A stretch of 64,000 nt of DNA from Streptomyces sp. DI166. Its GTDB lineage: Bacteria; Actinomycetota; Actinomycetes; Streptomycetales; Streptomycetaceae. This document shows, in pieces, positions 52,139 to 60,613 of the stretch; position 1 is the first letter of the stretch; each line of letters starts with the position of its first letter. The position numbers and the translations under genes were made by a program. The stretch spans positions 179,120 to 243,119 of the forward strand of contig NZ_FLSP01000001.1 of assembly GCF_900091315.1 (NCBI RefSeq), read 5' to 3'. The notes beneath the pieces are model-generated. The model made no database searches and was not told the origin of the DNA. It worked only from the letters and a program-made list of their open reading frames with translations.

Positions 52139-53569
52139 ATGGAGATCAACGATCTGACACCGGCCGAACAGCGCGTCTGGCGGGCCTTCGCCACGGGTAC
52201 GGTGGTGGACCTCCGCGACGGCGGCACCGAACTCACCGTGCGGGCACGGGTGTTGCGGGCCCTGCTGCTGAACGGGCCGCGCGAACCGGACGAGATAGCC
52301 GCCGTCAAACTTGAGGGCGCCCACATCACCGGAGTTCTGGACCTGCGGTACGGGACCGTGGACTGCGTCGTACGGTTCAGCGACTGCCGCTTCGACTCCG
52401 TGCCGTCCATCTCGGGCGCCCAGTTGAGCTATCTCAACCTCTCCCGCTCCGAACTGCCGGGGCTGTCGGCGGCCCGGATCAGGGTGGACGGCAGTCTCCG
52501 GCTCACCGACTGCCGCTTCGGCGGGCCGGTCCATCTCGGTGGCGCCCAGATATCCGGGGCGCTGTTCTTGGAGCGGGCGCGGCTCAGCGCCGCCGACTCG
52601 GGCCACCCCGCACTGCGGCTCAACCAGATCACCGTCGAGGACGACCTGTGCGCGCCGGGGTTGCGCGTCGAGGGCGAGATACGGCTCGACGGCGCCCGGG
52701 TGGCCGGTTCGATCGACCTGGAGGACGCCGAGCTGAGCAACCCCGGCGCCGATGTCCTGGACTCCGAGTCCCTGGAGGTCGGCGCGAATGTGCAGGCACG
52801 GCGGCTGCGCGCCGAGGGCCGGATAGACCTGCGCGGCGTCCGCATACCGGGCCGCCTGGATCTGTTGCGGGCGACGCTGTCGAACCCCGGCAACACCGCG
52901 CTGCGTGCCAGCAGCGCCGTCATCGGCGAGCTGTGGCTGCGCGAGGGGCCCCGGATGACCGGGCGGCTCAATCTGCGCCGCGCCCAGATCGAACAGCTCG
53001 ACCTGGAACCGGAGATGCTGCCCGACGAGGTGCGGCTCCTGGACCTCACCTACACGTTCCTGACGCCGCACGAGCCGGTCGAGCGTCGGCTGCCGATGCT
53101 GGAGCGCGACAGCAGCGGCTACGACCCGCACGGCTACGAGCAGTTGACCGCCGCCTACCGGCACATCGGCGACGACCACGCGGCCCGCCGGGTGCAGCTC
53201 GCCAAGCAGCGGCGCCACCGCACCACGCTCTCCTGGTACGGCAGGCTGTGGGGGCATGTCCAGGACGCCACCGTCGGCTACGGCTTCCGTCCGCTGCGCG
53301 CCTTCGGCTGGTTACTGTCCCTGCTCGCGGTCGGCTCCATCGCCTTCGCGCTGAATCCGCCGCCCGCGCTCAAGCCGGACGAGGCCCCGGACTTCAACCC
53401 GGTGTTCTTCGCCCTGGACCTGCTCATCCCGGTGATCACCTTCGGCCAGGAGACCGCCTACGCCCCGGAGGGCTGGGCGCAGTGGCTGGCCTACGTCCTG
53501 GTGCTGGCGGGCTGGGTCCTCGCCACGACCGTGCTGGCCGGTGTCACCCGCACCGTCAGCCGCCAGTGA
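52139..53569 (+). CDS. Beta-helix (pentapeptide-like) membrane protein of unknown function
   Basis: A 476-aa protein. Residues about 50-300 are a repeated beta-helix-like pattern (GAHITGVLDLRYGTV, AARIRVDGSLRLTDC, GARVAGSIDLEDAEL, GVRIPGRLDLLRATL) with period near 20-25 residues. A basic segment (ARRVQLAKQRRHRTTL) is followed by two C-terminal membrane helices. Relatives in streptomycete genomes are often labelled 'membrane-associated oxidoreductase', but I see no cofactor motif. The start fits a leaderless promoter directly upstream. Confidence 0.65.
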   Translation: MEINDLTPAEQRVWRAFATGTVVDLRDGGTELTVRARVLRALLLNGPREPDEIAAVKLEGAHITGVLDLRYGTVDCVVRFSDCRFDSVPSISGAQLSYLNLSRSELPGLSAARIRVDGSLRLTDCRFGGPVHLGGAQISGALFLERARLSAADSGHPALRLNQITVEDDLCAPGLRVEGEIRLDGARVAGSIDLEDAELSNPGADVLDSESLEVGANVQARRLRAEGRIDLRGVRIPGRLDLLRATLSNPGNTALRASSAVIGELWLREGPRMTGRLNLRRAQIEQLDLEPEMLPDEVRLLDLTYTFLTPHEPVERRLPMLERDSSGYDPHGYEQLTAAYRHIGDDHAARRVQLAKQRRHRTTLSWYGRLWGHVQDATVGYGFRPLRAFGWLLSLLAVGSIAFALNPPPALKPDEAPDFNPVFFALDLLIPVITFGQETAYAPEGWAQWLAYVLVLAGWVLATTVLAGVTRTVSRQ

Positions 53570-54007
53570 TCACTTCTTGGGGATGCCGTACGCCCGGTCC
53601 ACCTTCAGGCGCAGCACCAGCCGCCGGTCGCGGACCATCGCGGCGCGGTAGTCGTCCCAGTCGGGGTGCTCGCCCTGCACGTCCCGGTAGAGCCTGATCA
53701 GCTCCTCGACGGTGTCGTCGTGCGGGTCCTCGGCGACCGGCGTCAGTTCGGCGGTGCCCTCGGCCACGGTGTACGCCCAACGGTCGGCGGTGGTCACGTG
53801 GTAGGAGGCACGCGGGTCCCGGCGCAGGTTGCGGGTCTTGGCGCGGTCGTCGGTGAGGGAGACGCGGATGATCCGCTCGTCCGGGTAGTAGGCGTGGGTG
53901 ACGTTCGACAACTGGGGGCGGCCGTCGCGCTTGAGGGTGACCAGCACACCCCCGTGCCCCTCGGAGAGCAGGTTCAGCAGAGCCTCTTCAGTGCGGTCCT
54001 CAGTCAT
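53570..54007 (-). CDS. PPOX-class F420-dependent oxidoreductase-like protein
   Basis: A 145-aa split-barrel flavin/deazaflavin-binding protein (GGVLVTLKRDGRPQLSNVTH; PDERIIRVSLTDDRAKTRNL; RDPRASYHVTT), of the pyridoxamine 5'-phosphate oxidase superfamily. In actinobacteria many of these bind F420. The substrate is unknown. It lies head to head with a TetR gene across an 83-bp gap carrying two TetR-type palindromes and may be co-regulated. Its stop directly abuts the stop of the convergent gene. Confidence 0.82.
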   Translation of the reverse strand: MTEDRTEEALLNLLSEGHGGVLVTLKRDGRPQLSNVTHAYYPDERIIRVSLTDDRAKTRNLRRDPRASYHVTTADRWAYTVAEGTAELTPVAEDPHDDTVEELIRLYRDVQGEHPDWDDYRAAMVRDRRLVLRLKVDRAYGIPKK

Positions 54008-54053
54008 GTCCGGGTAACGGGCCGGGCGGCGCCGATCATTCCCGCGACCAGAC

Positions 54054-54092
54054 GTAGACAGTGTCTACGGACACCTGGTAGACAGTGTCTAT
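54054..54092. promoter_or_regulatory. Two TetR-type operators, the second on the TetR start codon
   Basis: GTAGACAGTGTCTAC (54054-54068) and GTAGACAGTGTCTAT (54078-54092) share a palindromic core TAGACAGTGTCTA and are 24 bp apart. The second contains the first base pairs of the ATG at 54091. TAGACA at 54079-54084 can serve as a -10, giving a leaderless tetR mRNA. Confidence 0.75.
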
Positions 54093-54669
54093 GGGGGATT
54101 CCGAGGCAGGACTGCGCGAGCGGCTGGTCGACGTGGGTGCGGAACTGGTCGCCGCCGAGGGCCTCCAGGCGCTCACACTGCGGGAGATCGCCCGCCGGGC
54201 GGGCGTCTCGCACGGGGCGCCGCGCCGCTACTTCCCCACCCATCGGGAGCTGCTCTCGGCCATCGCGCGCCGTGGCTTCACCGAGCTGGCGGAGCGGGTC
54301 GGCCGGGCCGAGGAGGAGAGCGGCCCCGACCCGCGGGCCCGGCTCGCCGCACTGGCCCGCGCCTATCTGCGGTTCGCGGTGGAACAACACGGCATGCACG
54401 AACTGATGTTCCGTCACGATCTCCTGGAAAGCGGCCACTTGGGACTGCGCGAGCACAGCCTGCCGCTGTTCGGGCGGCTGGTGGAGCTGGTGGCCCGGGT
54501 CCGGCCCGGTGCCGATGCCCGGCTGGTCGGCGGCGCCCTGTGGGCGAACCTGCACGGCGTGGGCCGGCTGTGGGGCTGGGGCGGTCTGCAACTCGCCGTG
54601 GGCACCGACGACTTCGAGCGCATGGTCGACACGGTGCTGGCCGTGTACGCCGGTTCGGACGGCGAGTGA
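54091..54669 (+). CDS. TetR-family regulator of the adjacent MFS gene
   Basis: A 192-aa TetR regulator. The helix-turn-helix is LTLREIARRAGVSHGAPRRY (about residues 26-45), and the C-terminal domain is of the TetR_C_33/WHG type (ELMFRHDLLESGH). I chose ATG 54091, which fits a leaderless start seven bases after a TAGACA -10; the in-frame GTG at 54085 lies inside the operator. Its stop overlaps the MFS gene start, so repressor and pump form one operon, probably autoregulated through the two palindromes. Confidence 0.85.
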   Translation: MGDSEAGLRERLVDVGAELVAAEGLQALTLREIARRAGVSHGAPRRYFPTHRELLSAIARRGFTELAERVGRAEEESGPDPRARLAALARAYLRFAVEQHGMHELMFRHDLLESGHLGLREHSLPLFGRLVELVARVRPGADARLVGGALWANLHGVGRLWGWGGLQLAVGTDDFERMVDTVLAVYAGSDGE

Positions 54670-56018
54670 ACCCGCGCCCCACCCTCGCCGCGAGCGTGGC
54701 GGGAGCGGTGGTCGTCGCCCTGGACGGCACCGTCCTCACCCTCGCCCAGCCCGCCCTCCAGCGTGAACTCGGCGCCTCCCACGCGCAGGTCCAGTGGACC
54801 AGCACCGCCTATCTGGTGGCCGTGGCGAGCCTGCTGGTGTTCGGCGGACGCCTGGGCGACCGGTACGGACACCACCGCCTGTTCGCGCTCGGCATGCTCG
54901 GCTTCGGCCTCACCTCGGCGGGCATCGCCCTGTCCTCCGGCATCGGCACGGTGATCGGACTCCGGGTCGCGCAGGGCGTGTGCGGCGCCCTCCTGCAACC
55001 GGCCACCCTGGGCATGCTCCGCGCGGCGTACCCGCCCGACCGGCTGCGCACCCCGATCGCCGTGCGGACCGCGGCCATCGGGGTGGCTGCCGCGGCCGGT
55101 CCGCTGGTGGGCGGCGCGCTGGTCGCCGGGCCCGGCTGGCGGGCGGTGTTCCTGCTGAACGTCCTGCCCGCGCTGGTGTGCGGCCTGTGGGCCCTCACCG
55201 CACGCGCCCCGCGCCCCACCGCCCAGGTCCGCCTCGACCTGCCCGGCGCCCTCCTGCTCGCGGCGACCCTGGCCACGCTGGTGCACGCCCTGGTCGCCCT
55301 GCCCGACCGGGCCCCCGCCCTGTTGCTGACGGCGGTCACCGGCGCCCTGTTCCTGCGCCACGAACACCGCACGCCGAGCCCCTTGCTGCCACCCGCCGTC
55401 ATCGGCGCACCACCGGTCCGGGCCGGGCTCGGCACCCTCACCGCCGCCTCGGCCGCACTGTCGGGCACCCTGTTCGCCGCCACCTTCCTGCTCCAGGACA
55501 CCCTCGGCCTCGACCCGTGGCGCACCGCGCTGTGCTGTCTGCCGCTGGCGGTGCTGATGGTGGCCGCCGCGCCCTGCTGCGCGGTGCTGCTGCGCCGGGC
55601 CGGGCCGCGCCGCACCACCGTGACCGCCCTCGCCGTCCTCGCCGCCGGGATCTGGCTGCTCTCCCGCTCCTCCGGGCCCCTGGGCCTGGGTGCCGGGTTC
55701 GGGCTGCTCGGGGCCGGGTTCGGCACGGTGATGGTGGCCGCCACCCATGTCGTCGTACGGGAGGCTCCGGTCGCCTCGGCGGGTGTGGCGGGCGGGCTCC
55801 AGCAGACCGCGATGAACCTCGGCCCGGTGCTGGGCGTGGCCCTGGCGACCGCCCTCATGGGAGCCGACGGGGACGCCCGGCTGCCGCTCGCGGTCCTCCC
55901 CGTTCTCGCGCTGGCCGGAATGGCGGCGGGCACCGCGCTGCCGGGACGGGACCCGGCAGCGGCCGGCGAGAGCGGCACCGATCCACGGAACCGCACGCGT
56001 GTTCCTGAACGACGTTGA
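54666..56018 (+). CDS. MFS drug efflux transporter (EmrB/QacA, 14-helix type)
   Basis: A 450-aa multidrug exporter with motif A as GGRLGDRYGHHRLF and motif C-like GVAAAAGPLVGGALV, and the starting motif VVVALDGTVLTLAQPALQREL with the conserved Asp in the first helix. GTG 54666 overlaps the TetR stop. Somewhat shorter than usual 14-helix members (about 480-500 aa). The substrate is probably an antibiotic or toxic metabolite sensed by the TetR protein. Confidence 0.87.
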   Translation: MNPRPTLAASVAGAVVVALDGTVLTLAQPALQRELGASHAQVQWTSTAYLVAVASLLVFGGRLGDRYGHHRLFALGMLGFGLTSAGIALSSGIGTVIGLRVAQGVCGALLQPATLGMLRAAYPPDRLRTPIAVRTAAIGVAAAAGPLVGGALVAGPGWRAVFLLNVLPALVCGLWALTARAPRPTAQVRLDLPGALLLAATLATLVHALVALPDRAPALLLTAVTGALFLRHEHRTPSPLLPPAVIGAPPVRAGLGTLTAASAALSGTLFAATFLLQDTLGLDPWRTALCCLPLAVLMVAAAPCCAVLLRRAGPRRTTVTALAVLAAGIWLLSRSSGPLGLGAGFGLLGAGFGTVMVAATHVVVREAPVASAGVAGGLQQTAMNLGPVLGVALATALMGADGDARLPLAVLPVLALAGMAAGTALPGRDPAAAGESGTDPRNRTRVPERR

Positions 56019-56081
56019 GATCGCGGGCCGTACCAACTGGGTAAACCGGCCATCCGACGGGCCGCACAGATAAGGAGAGCG

Positions 56082-57311
56082 ATGGCACTGCTGCGACAAC
56101 AGGTCGAACCGGGCGAGGCCGGACTGGACGCCGAGGCGCTCCGGCGCCTGGACCGGCATTTCGCCCACCACGTCGACGAGGGCCGCCTGCCCGGCTTCCT
56201 GGTCGCCGTGGCCCGCGGCGGACGCGTCGCCCATCTGACCACGTACGGGCAGCGGGACATCGCCGCCGGTCTGCCGGTGGAGGCGGACACGCTCTGGCGG
56301 ATCTACTCCATGACCAAGCCGGTCACCTCCGTCGCCGCGCTGCTGCTGATGGAGGAGGGCAGGCTGGACCTCGACGACCCGGTCGGCCGCCATCTGCCCG
56401 CCTTCGCCGAACCGCGGGTCTACGTCTCCGGCTCCGGCGCCAACGTCCGCACCCGCCCGGCCGCGGGCCCCCTGCTGATCCGGCACCTGATGACCCACAC
56501 GGCCGGACTGACCTTCGCCTTCTACAACTGCCATCCCGTGGACGCCCTCTACCGCGACGCCCGCCTGGACTCCGCGGTGCTGCCCGGCTCGGACCTGGCC
56601 GAGACCGTCGACGTGTACGCGAGCCTGCCGCTCCAGTTCGACCCGGGCACCCAGTGGAACTACTCGGTGGCCACGAATGTCCTCGGCCGGGTCATCGAGG
56701 TGGTCTCCGGTCAGCCGCTGGACACCTTCATGGCCGAACGGGTCTTCCGCCCGCTCGGCATGACCGACGCCGGTTTCGAGGTGAGCGGCGAACAGTCGGA
56801 CAGGCTCGCCGAGTTGTACGGCGGCACCGACGACGGCGGTATCACGCCGATCCCGGGCCTGCCGCTGCACGGCCGCCCCCGCTTCCTGTCGGGCAGCGGC
56901 GGCATGGCGGCCTCCGCGTACGACATCCACCGGTTCATGGAGCTGCTGCGCCGCCGCGGCGAACTCGACGGCACCCGGCTGCTGGCCCCCGACACGGTCG
57001 ACCTGATGACCTCCAACCACCTGCCGGGCGGCGTCGATCTGCGCTCCTTCGGCAGCCGCCCGGCCCACGACGAAGCCTGCAACGACGGCCTCGGCTTCGG
57101 CCTCGGTGTCTCCGTGGTCGTCGACCCCTCACGCACCCGTGCCCCCTCCCGCACCGGCACCTACGGCTGGAGCGGCGCCGCGACCACGACCTTCTGGGTG
57201 GACCCGTCCCGCGATCTGACGGTGCAGTTCATGACGCAGCTGCGGCCGAAGACCTCGCACACCGTGTTCCCGGACCTGAAGAGGCTGGTGCACGAGGCCG
57301 TCACCGGCTGA
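56082..57311 (+). CDS. Serine hydrolase, class C beta-lactamase/EstB family
   Basis: A 409-aa enzyme with the SxxK motif SMTK in IYSMTKPVTS (about residues 76-79), YSV as the Tyr motif (WNYSVATNVLG) and a C-terminal GYGW-like segment (TYGWSGAATTTFWVD). No signal peptide is present, which favours a cytoplasmic esterase or transesterase (EstB/LovD-like) over a secreted beta-lactamase. TAAGGAGAG precedes the ATG. The 63-bp gap from the MFS gene may hold a promoter. Its end overlaps the convergent gene by 11 bp. Confidence 0.85.
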   Translation: MALLRQQVEPGEAGLDAEALRRLDRHFAHHVDEGRLPGFLVAVARGGRVAHLTTYGQRDIAAGLPVEADTLWRIYSMTKPVTSVAALLLMEEGRLDLDDPVGRHLPAFAEPRVYVSGSGANVRTRPAAGPLLIRHLMTHTAGLTFAFYNCHPVDALYRDARLDSAVLPGSDLAETVDVYASLPLQFDPGTQWNYSVATNVLGRVIEVVSGQPLDTFMAERVFRPLGMTDAGFEVSGEQSDRLAELYGGTDDGGITPIPGLPLHGRPRFLSGSGGMAASAYDIHRFMELLRRRGELDGTRLLAPDTVDLMTSNHLPGGVDLRSFGSRPAHDEACNDGLGFGLGVSVVVDPSRTRAPSRTGTYGWSGAATTTFWVDPSRDLTVQFMTQLRPKTSHTVFPDLKRLVHEAVTG

Positions 57312-58446
57312 CGCGGAGGGTGAACTCCACTCCCTCCGGGACGAGTTCGCGCAGCCACTGCTCCGAGCGGGCCGCCGACTGCGCGGCCCGGCTCAGGCCC
57401 GGCGGCAGGGAGCCGTCCAGAATGTGCCGGACGCCGAGCGCGAGGGGCCGGGAGACACAGCGGGCCATCGCGCTCTCCTCCTCGTCGCCGACCATGTCGA
57501 GCAGGTAACCGCCCGACCAGGAAACGCCACCCGCGCCCCGTACGTCGAGGGAGACCTCCAGGACCACCCGGTCCCGGTCCTTCTCCGTCGTCGGATACCG
57601 GGCCGCCAACTCCTGGGCCAGCGCGGCGATCCGCTCGTCGTCGCCGCGCCGCAGTTCGGCGAACACGCCGTCCCAGGCGCGCAGCCAGCCGTCCAGCCGC
57701 AGGGTTCCGCGCACGAAGGTGCTCGGCTTCCACGCGGCGGGCAGCTCGTACTGCTCGACGAAGGGCAGGCTGTCCCGGTTGGGGTACGCCTCGAAGGCCT
57801 CGCCCTCGATGGTGTGCCGCCGGGTCGCCTCCCAGGGCCGGTCGGTGGTGGTCTCGGCGCCGTTGTCGATGTAACGGGCGGGCGAGCGCAGGGCGTTGAG
57901 CACGCCGAGGGGCGCCCAGCTGAAGCGGTAGCGGAAGTCGTTCGGGTCGGCGGGGACTCCGCCGCAGTAGGAGGTCAGCCGGTACGTGGCGGCCGTACCG
58001 TCACCGACGGCCTCGCGGGCGCGGGCGACCAGGCTGTGGGCGAAGAGGTGGTCGATGCCGGGGTCGAGGCCCGCCTCGGTGAGCACGACCAGACCGGCCG
58101 CGCGCGCCACCGGGACCTGTTCCAGCACCGCGTCCGACACATAGCTGGAGCAGGCGAAGTGGGCCCGCCGTGCCACGCAGGCGGCCAGCAGCCCGGCGTG
58201 CTCGGGCGCGGGCAGCATCGACACGACGACATCGCCGGGGGCGAGTTCTGCGCTCAGCGCGTCCGGGGTGTACGCGCGGGGCTCGGCGCGTCCGGTCAGG
58301 CCCCGGGCCGCGAGCGCGTGCGCCGCGCGGTCCTCGGTGCGGTGCCACAGACGCACCCGTGCGGCCGACTCGCACAGCCGTGCCAGACCGCTGCCGGTGG
58401 ACAGTCCGGCGCCGACCCAGTGGACGGTGCCGCTCGCCCCGGTCAC
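57301..58446 (-). CDS. Saccharopine dehydrogenase-like (LYS9/saccharopine reductase type)
   Basis: A 381-aa protein. The N-terminus is an NAD(P) fold (VTGASGTVHWVGAGLSTGSG). ACVARRAHFACSSYVSDAVL, LTEAGLDPGIDHLFAH and YCGGVPADPNDFRYRFSWAP are signature blocks of saccharopine dehydrogenase (glutamate-forming) and related reductases. GTG 58446 overlaps the stop of the LYS1-like gene, with which it may form a split version of the bifunctional lysine-degrading enzyme. It is the last gene of the ribA-led operon. Confidence 0.8.
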   Translation of the reverse strand: MTGASGTVHWVGAGLSTGSGLARLCESAARVRLWHRTEDRAAHALAARGLTGRAEPRAYTPDALSAELAPGDVVVSMLPAPEHAGLLAACVARRAHFACSSYVSDAVLEQVPVARAAGLVVLTEAGLDPGIDHLFAHSLVARAREAVGDGTAATYRLTSYCGGVPADPNDFRYRFSWAPLGVLNALRSPARYIDNGAETTTDRPWEATRRHTIEGEAFEAYPNRDSLPFVEQYELPAAWKPSTFVRGTLRLDGWLRAWDGVFAELRRGDDERIAALAQELAARYPTTEKDRDRVVLEVSLDVRGAGGVSWSGGYLLDMVGDEEESAMARCVSRPLALGVRHILDGSLPPGLSRAAQSAARSEQWLRELVPEGVEFTLRVSR

Positions 58447-59477
58447 GACGCGACCCCGGTCTCCGCACTGGCCCGCTCGAACCGCTCCCGGCACCGCGCC
58501 CAGGCCGCCCCGGTCCCGAACTCCATCAGCTGCGGCACCAGGGCCGCCGAGAAGTCGGTGCTGGACTCGGCGGGCAGCAGAGAGGGCAGGTTGTCGATGG
58601 CGATCAGGTCCAGCGGAGGTTCCTCGCGCAGGCGGCGGGCCGGGTCCGTCCAGTCCGTGGTGCGGTCGTAGATCGGCAGCACGTTCAGCGGTGAGCCGAC
58701 GTCGCAGGTGACGTCGCACAGGGTGCGCAGCCTGCGGCCGGGGGTGTCGAGGTCCTCCTCGCGCAGGAAGGGCGGGATCGGGGTGGTGGCGAGGACGGCG
58801 TTGACCATCACGTCGTGCGCGAGCAGGGCGGGGCGGTCCAGTTCGCGGGTCTCGGCGAGGTCCCAGCGGGTCGGCTCGACCCCGGCCACCCGGAACGCCT
58901 CGCAGGCGCCCCGGCCACTGCGGCCGAGGGCGCCGATCACCAGCGCCGTGAAGTCCCCGTCGCCGCGCAGCCGCTCGTCCAGCTGCGGCCTGGTCGTCGG
59001 CTCCAGCGGCGCGGTGAGCCGCCCCCGGTGCCGGAGCACGGCGAGGGCGGCGCCGAGGTATCCGGCCCAGAACCCGAAGGCGGCCAGCCGCCGCCCGCTG
59101 TCGTCCACCAGGTACTCGACGTCGTAGAGCGCCCCTCCCCCGGCGGCGAACCGCTCCAGCAGCGCGCGGGCGCCGGGCTGCCCCTTGTAGGCGTGCCCGA
59201 AGAACACATGCCGGTGCCGCAACTCGGCGGGCTCCTCCGGCAGTTCCTTCAGTCCCACGATCACGGCGTCGTCGGGCGCTGACACCCAGGAGCCCGCCTC
59301 GGCGGTCCGGCAGCCGGCCTTCTCGTACTCCTCGACGGGGAAGATCCGCTGCGGGGACTCCTCGACGGTCACCGTCACGCCGCTGTCGACGAGTCGGCGG
59401 GCGTCGGACGGGACGACGGGGGTGCGGCGCTCGGTGGTGCGGACCTCGTGCCGCAGCCACAGGTGGAGTTCGGTCAT
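58443..59477 (-). CDS. Saccharopine dehydrogenase-like (LYS1, lysine-forming type)
   Basis: A 344-aa protein of the alanine dehydrogenase/LYS1 fold (LHLWLRHEVRTTERRTPVVP, LKELPEEP, HVFFGHAYKGQ and ALVIGALGRSGRGACEAF). This family interconverts lysine plus 2-oxoglutarate with saccharopine. ATG 59477 has GGAGG upstream and overlaps the preceding stop (ATGA). Paired with a LYS9-like gene directly downstream, it suggests lysine breakdown through saccharopine, or a related reductive coupling of an amino acid with a keto acid. Confidence 0.82.
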   Translation of the reverse strand: MTELHLWLRHEVRTTERRTPVVPSDARRLVDSGVTVTVEESPQRIFPVEEYEKAGCRTAEAGSWVSAPDDAVIVGLKELPEEPAELRHRHVFFGHAYKGQPGARALLERFAAGGGALYDVEYLVDDSGRRLAAFGFWAGYLGAALAVLRHRGRLTAPLEPTTRPQLDERLRGDGDFTALVIGALGRSGRGACEAFRVAGVEPTRWDLAETRELDRPALLAHDVMVNAVLATTPIPPFLREEDLDTPGRRLRTLCDVTCDVGSPLNVLPIYDRTTDWTDPARRLREEPPLDLIAIDNLPSLLPAESSTDFSAALVPQLMEFGTGAAWARCRERFERASAETGVAS

Positions 59478-60613
59478 ACGCAGTTGACCTCCGGGCGCAG
59501 GGCGTCGGCCGCGAACCGGTCGGCGCTCAAGGGGCTGACGTCCACGAAGGGTACGCGGCCCAGGTACAGGTCGCGGACGACCTCGCCGACGGCGGGCCCC
59601 TGGAGGAAGCCGTGGCCGCTGAACCCGGTCGCGTACAGAAAGCGGGAGACGGAAGGGGACTCGCCGATCAGGGCGTTGTGGTCCGGGGTGACCTCGTACA
59701 GGCCCGCCCAGCCGCCGGTGCGGCGCAGGTCGAGCAGGGCGGGGGCGCGCTGCTCCATGGCCTCGTACAGCCGGGGGATCCAGCGGTCGTGGGTGCGGGT
59801 GTCGAAGCCGGGACGTTCGTCGGGGTCGGACATGCCGAGCAGCAGGCCGGGGCCTTCGGTGTGGAAGTAGAGGCTGGTGGTGAAGTCGATGGTCATGGGG
59901 AGGTTCGGCGGCAGGTCCGGGACCGGTTCGGTGACCGCGATCTGGCGGCGCAGCGGCTCCACCGGCAGCTCGACCCCGGCCATCGCGCCGACGGCCCGTG
60001 ACCAGGCTCCGGCCGCGCAGATCACGGTGTTGGTGGCGATGGGGCCCTGCGTCGTCCGTACCGCGGTGATGGTGGTGCCGCTGACGTCGATGCCGGTGAC
60101 CTCGGTGTGGCGCAGGATCGTCGCGCCGTGGCGGCGGGCGGTGGTGGCGTAGCCCTGGACGACCGATTCGGGGGTGCAGTGGCCGTCGTCGGGCGAGTAG
60201 GCGGCGGCGAGCAGTCCGTCGGTGCGGATGAGCGGGGACAGGGCGCGGGCCTCGGCCGGTTCGAGCATGCGGCTGCGGACGCCGAGGGAGTTCTGCAGGC
60301 GTACGCCCGCCTCGAAGGCTGCGACTTCCTCGGGGGTGGAGAGCAGGAACAGGTAGCCAACCTTGTGCAGGCCGATGTCCTGCCCGGTGTCCTCTTCGAA
60401 CCGGTCGAAGGCGGCCAGGCTGCGCGCCCCGAGCCGGATGTTCAGCTCGTCGGAGAACTGCGCCCGCACCCCGCCCGCCGCCTTGGAGGTGGAGCCCGAC
60501 GCCAGTTCGTCCCGCTCGACGAGCACGACGTCCCGGACGCCCGCGCGGGCCAGGTGGCAGGCGATGCTGGTGCCCATCACCCCGCCGCCGACGATCACCA
60601 CCTCGGCCCTCAC
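59474..60613 (-). CDS. FAD-dependent amine oxidase (sarcosine oxidase/DAO superfamily)
   Basis: A 379-aa flavoenzyme with the dinucleotide motif AEVVIVGGGVMGTSIACHLA and the DAO C-terminal block ATGFSGHGFLQGPAVGEVV. The substrate site resembles sarcosine/proline/pipecolate-type oxidases (VTPDHNALIGESP). It could oxidise an N-alkyl or cyclic imino acid; next to lysine-type genes, pipecolate is attractive (inference). GTG 60613 overlaps the cyclodeaminase-like stop, and its stop overlaps the LYS1-like ATG. Confidence 0.82.
   Translation of the reverse strand: MRAEVVIVGGGVMGTSIACHLARAGVRDVVLVERDELASGSTSKAAGGVRAQFSDELNIRLGARSLAAFDRFEEDTGQDIGLHKVGYLFLLSTPEEVAAFEAGVRLQNSLGVRSRMLEPAEARALSPLIRTDGLLAAAYSPDDGHCTPESVVQGYATTARRHGATILRHTEVTGIDVSGTTITAVRTTQGPIATNTVICAAGAWSRAVGAMAGVELPVEPLRRQIAVTEPVPDLPPNLPMTIDFTTSLYFHTEGPGLLLGMSDPDERPGFDTRTHDRWIPRLYEAMEQRAPALLDLRRTGGWAGLYEVTPDHNALIGESPSVSRFLYATGFSGHGFLQGPAVGEVVRDLYLGRVPFVDVSPLSADRFAADALRPEVNCV

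Noticed and set aside
54414..57068. A minus-strand open frame of 884 codons opposite the TetR, MFS and serine hydrolase genes
   Set aside because: Antisense shadow; the plus-strand genes have complete motifs and coupled starts.
56082..57311. Antibiotic-resistance beta-lactamase
   Set aside because: SxxK and Tyr motifs fit the class C fold, but there is no signal peptide, and the sequence looks more like EstB-type esterases.
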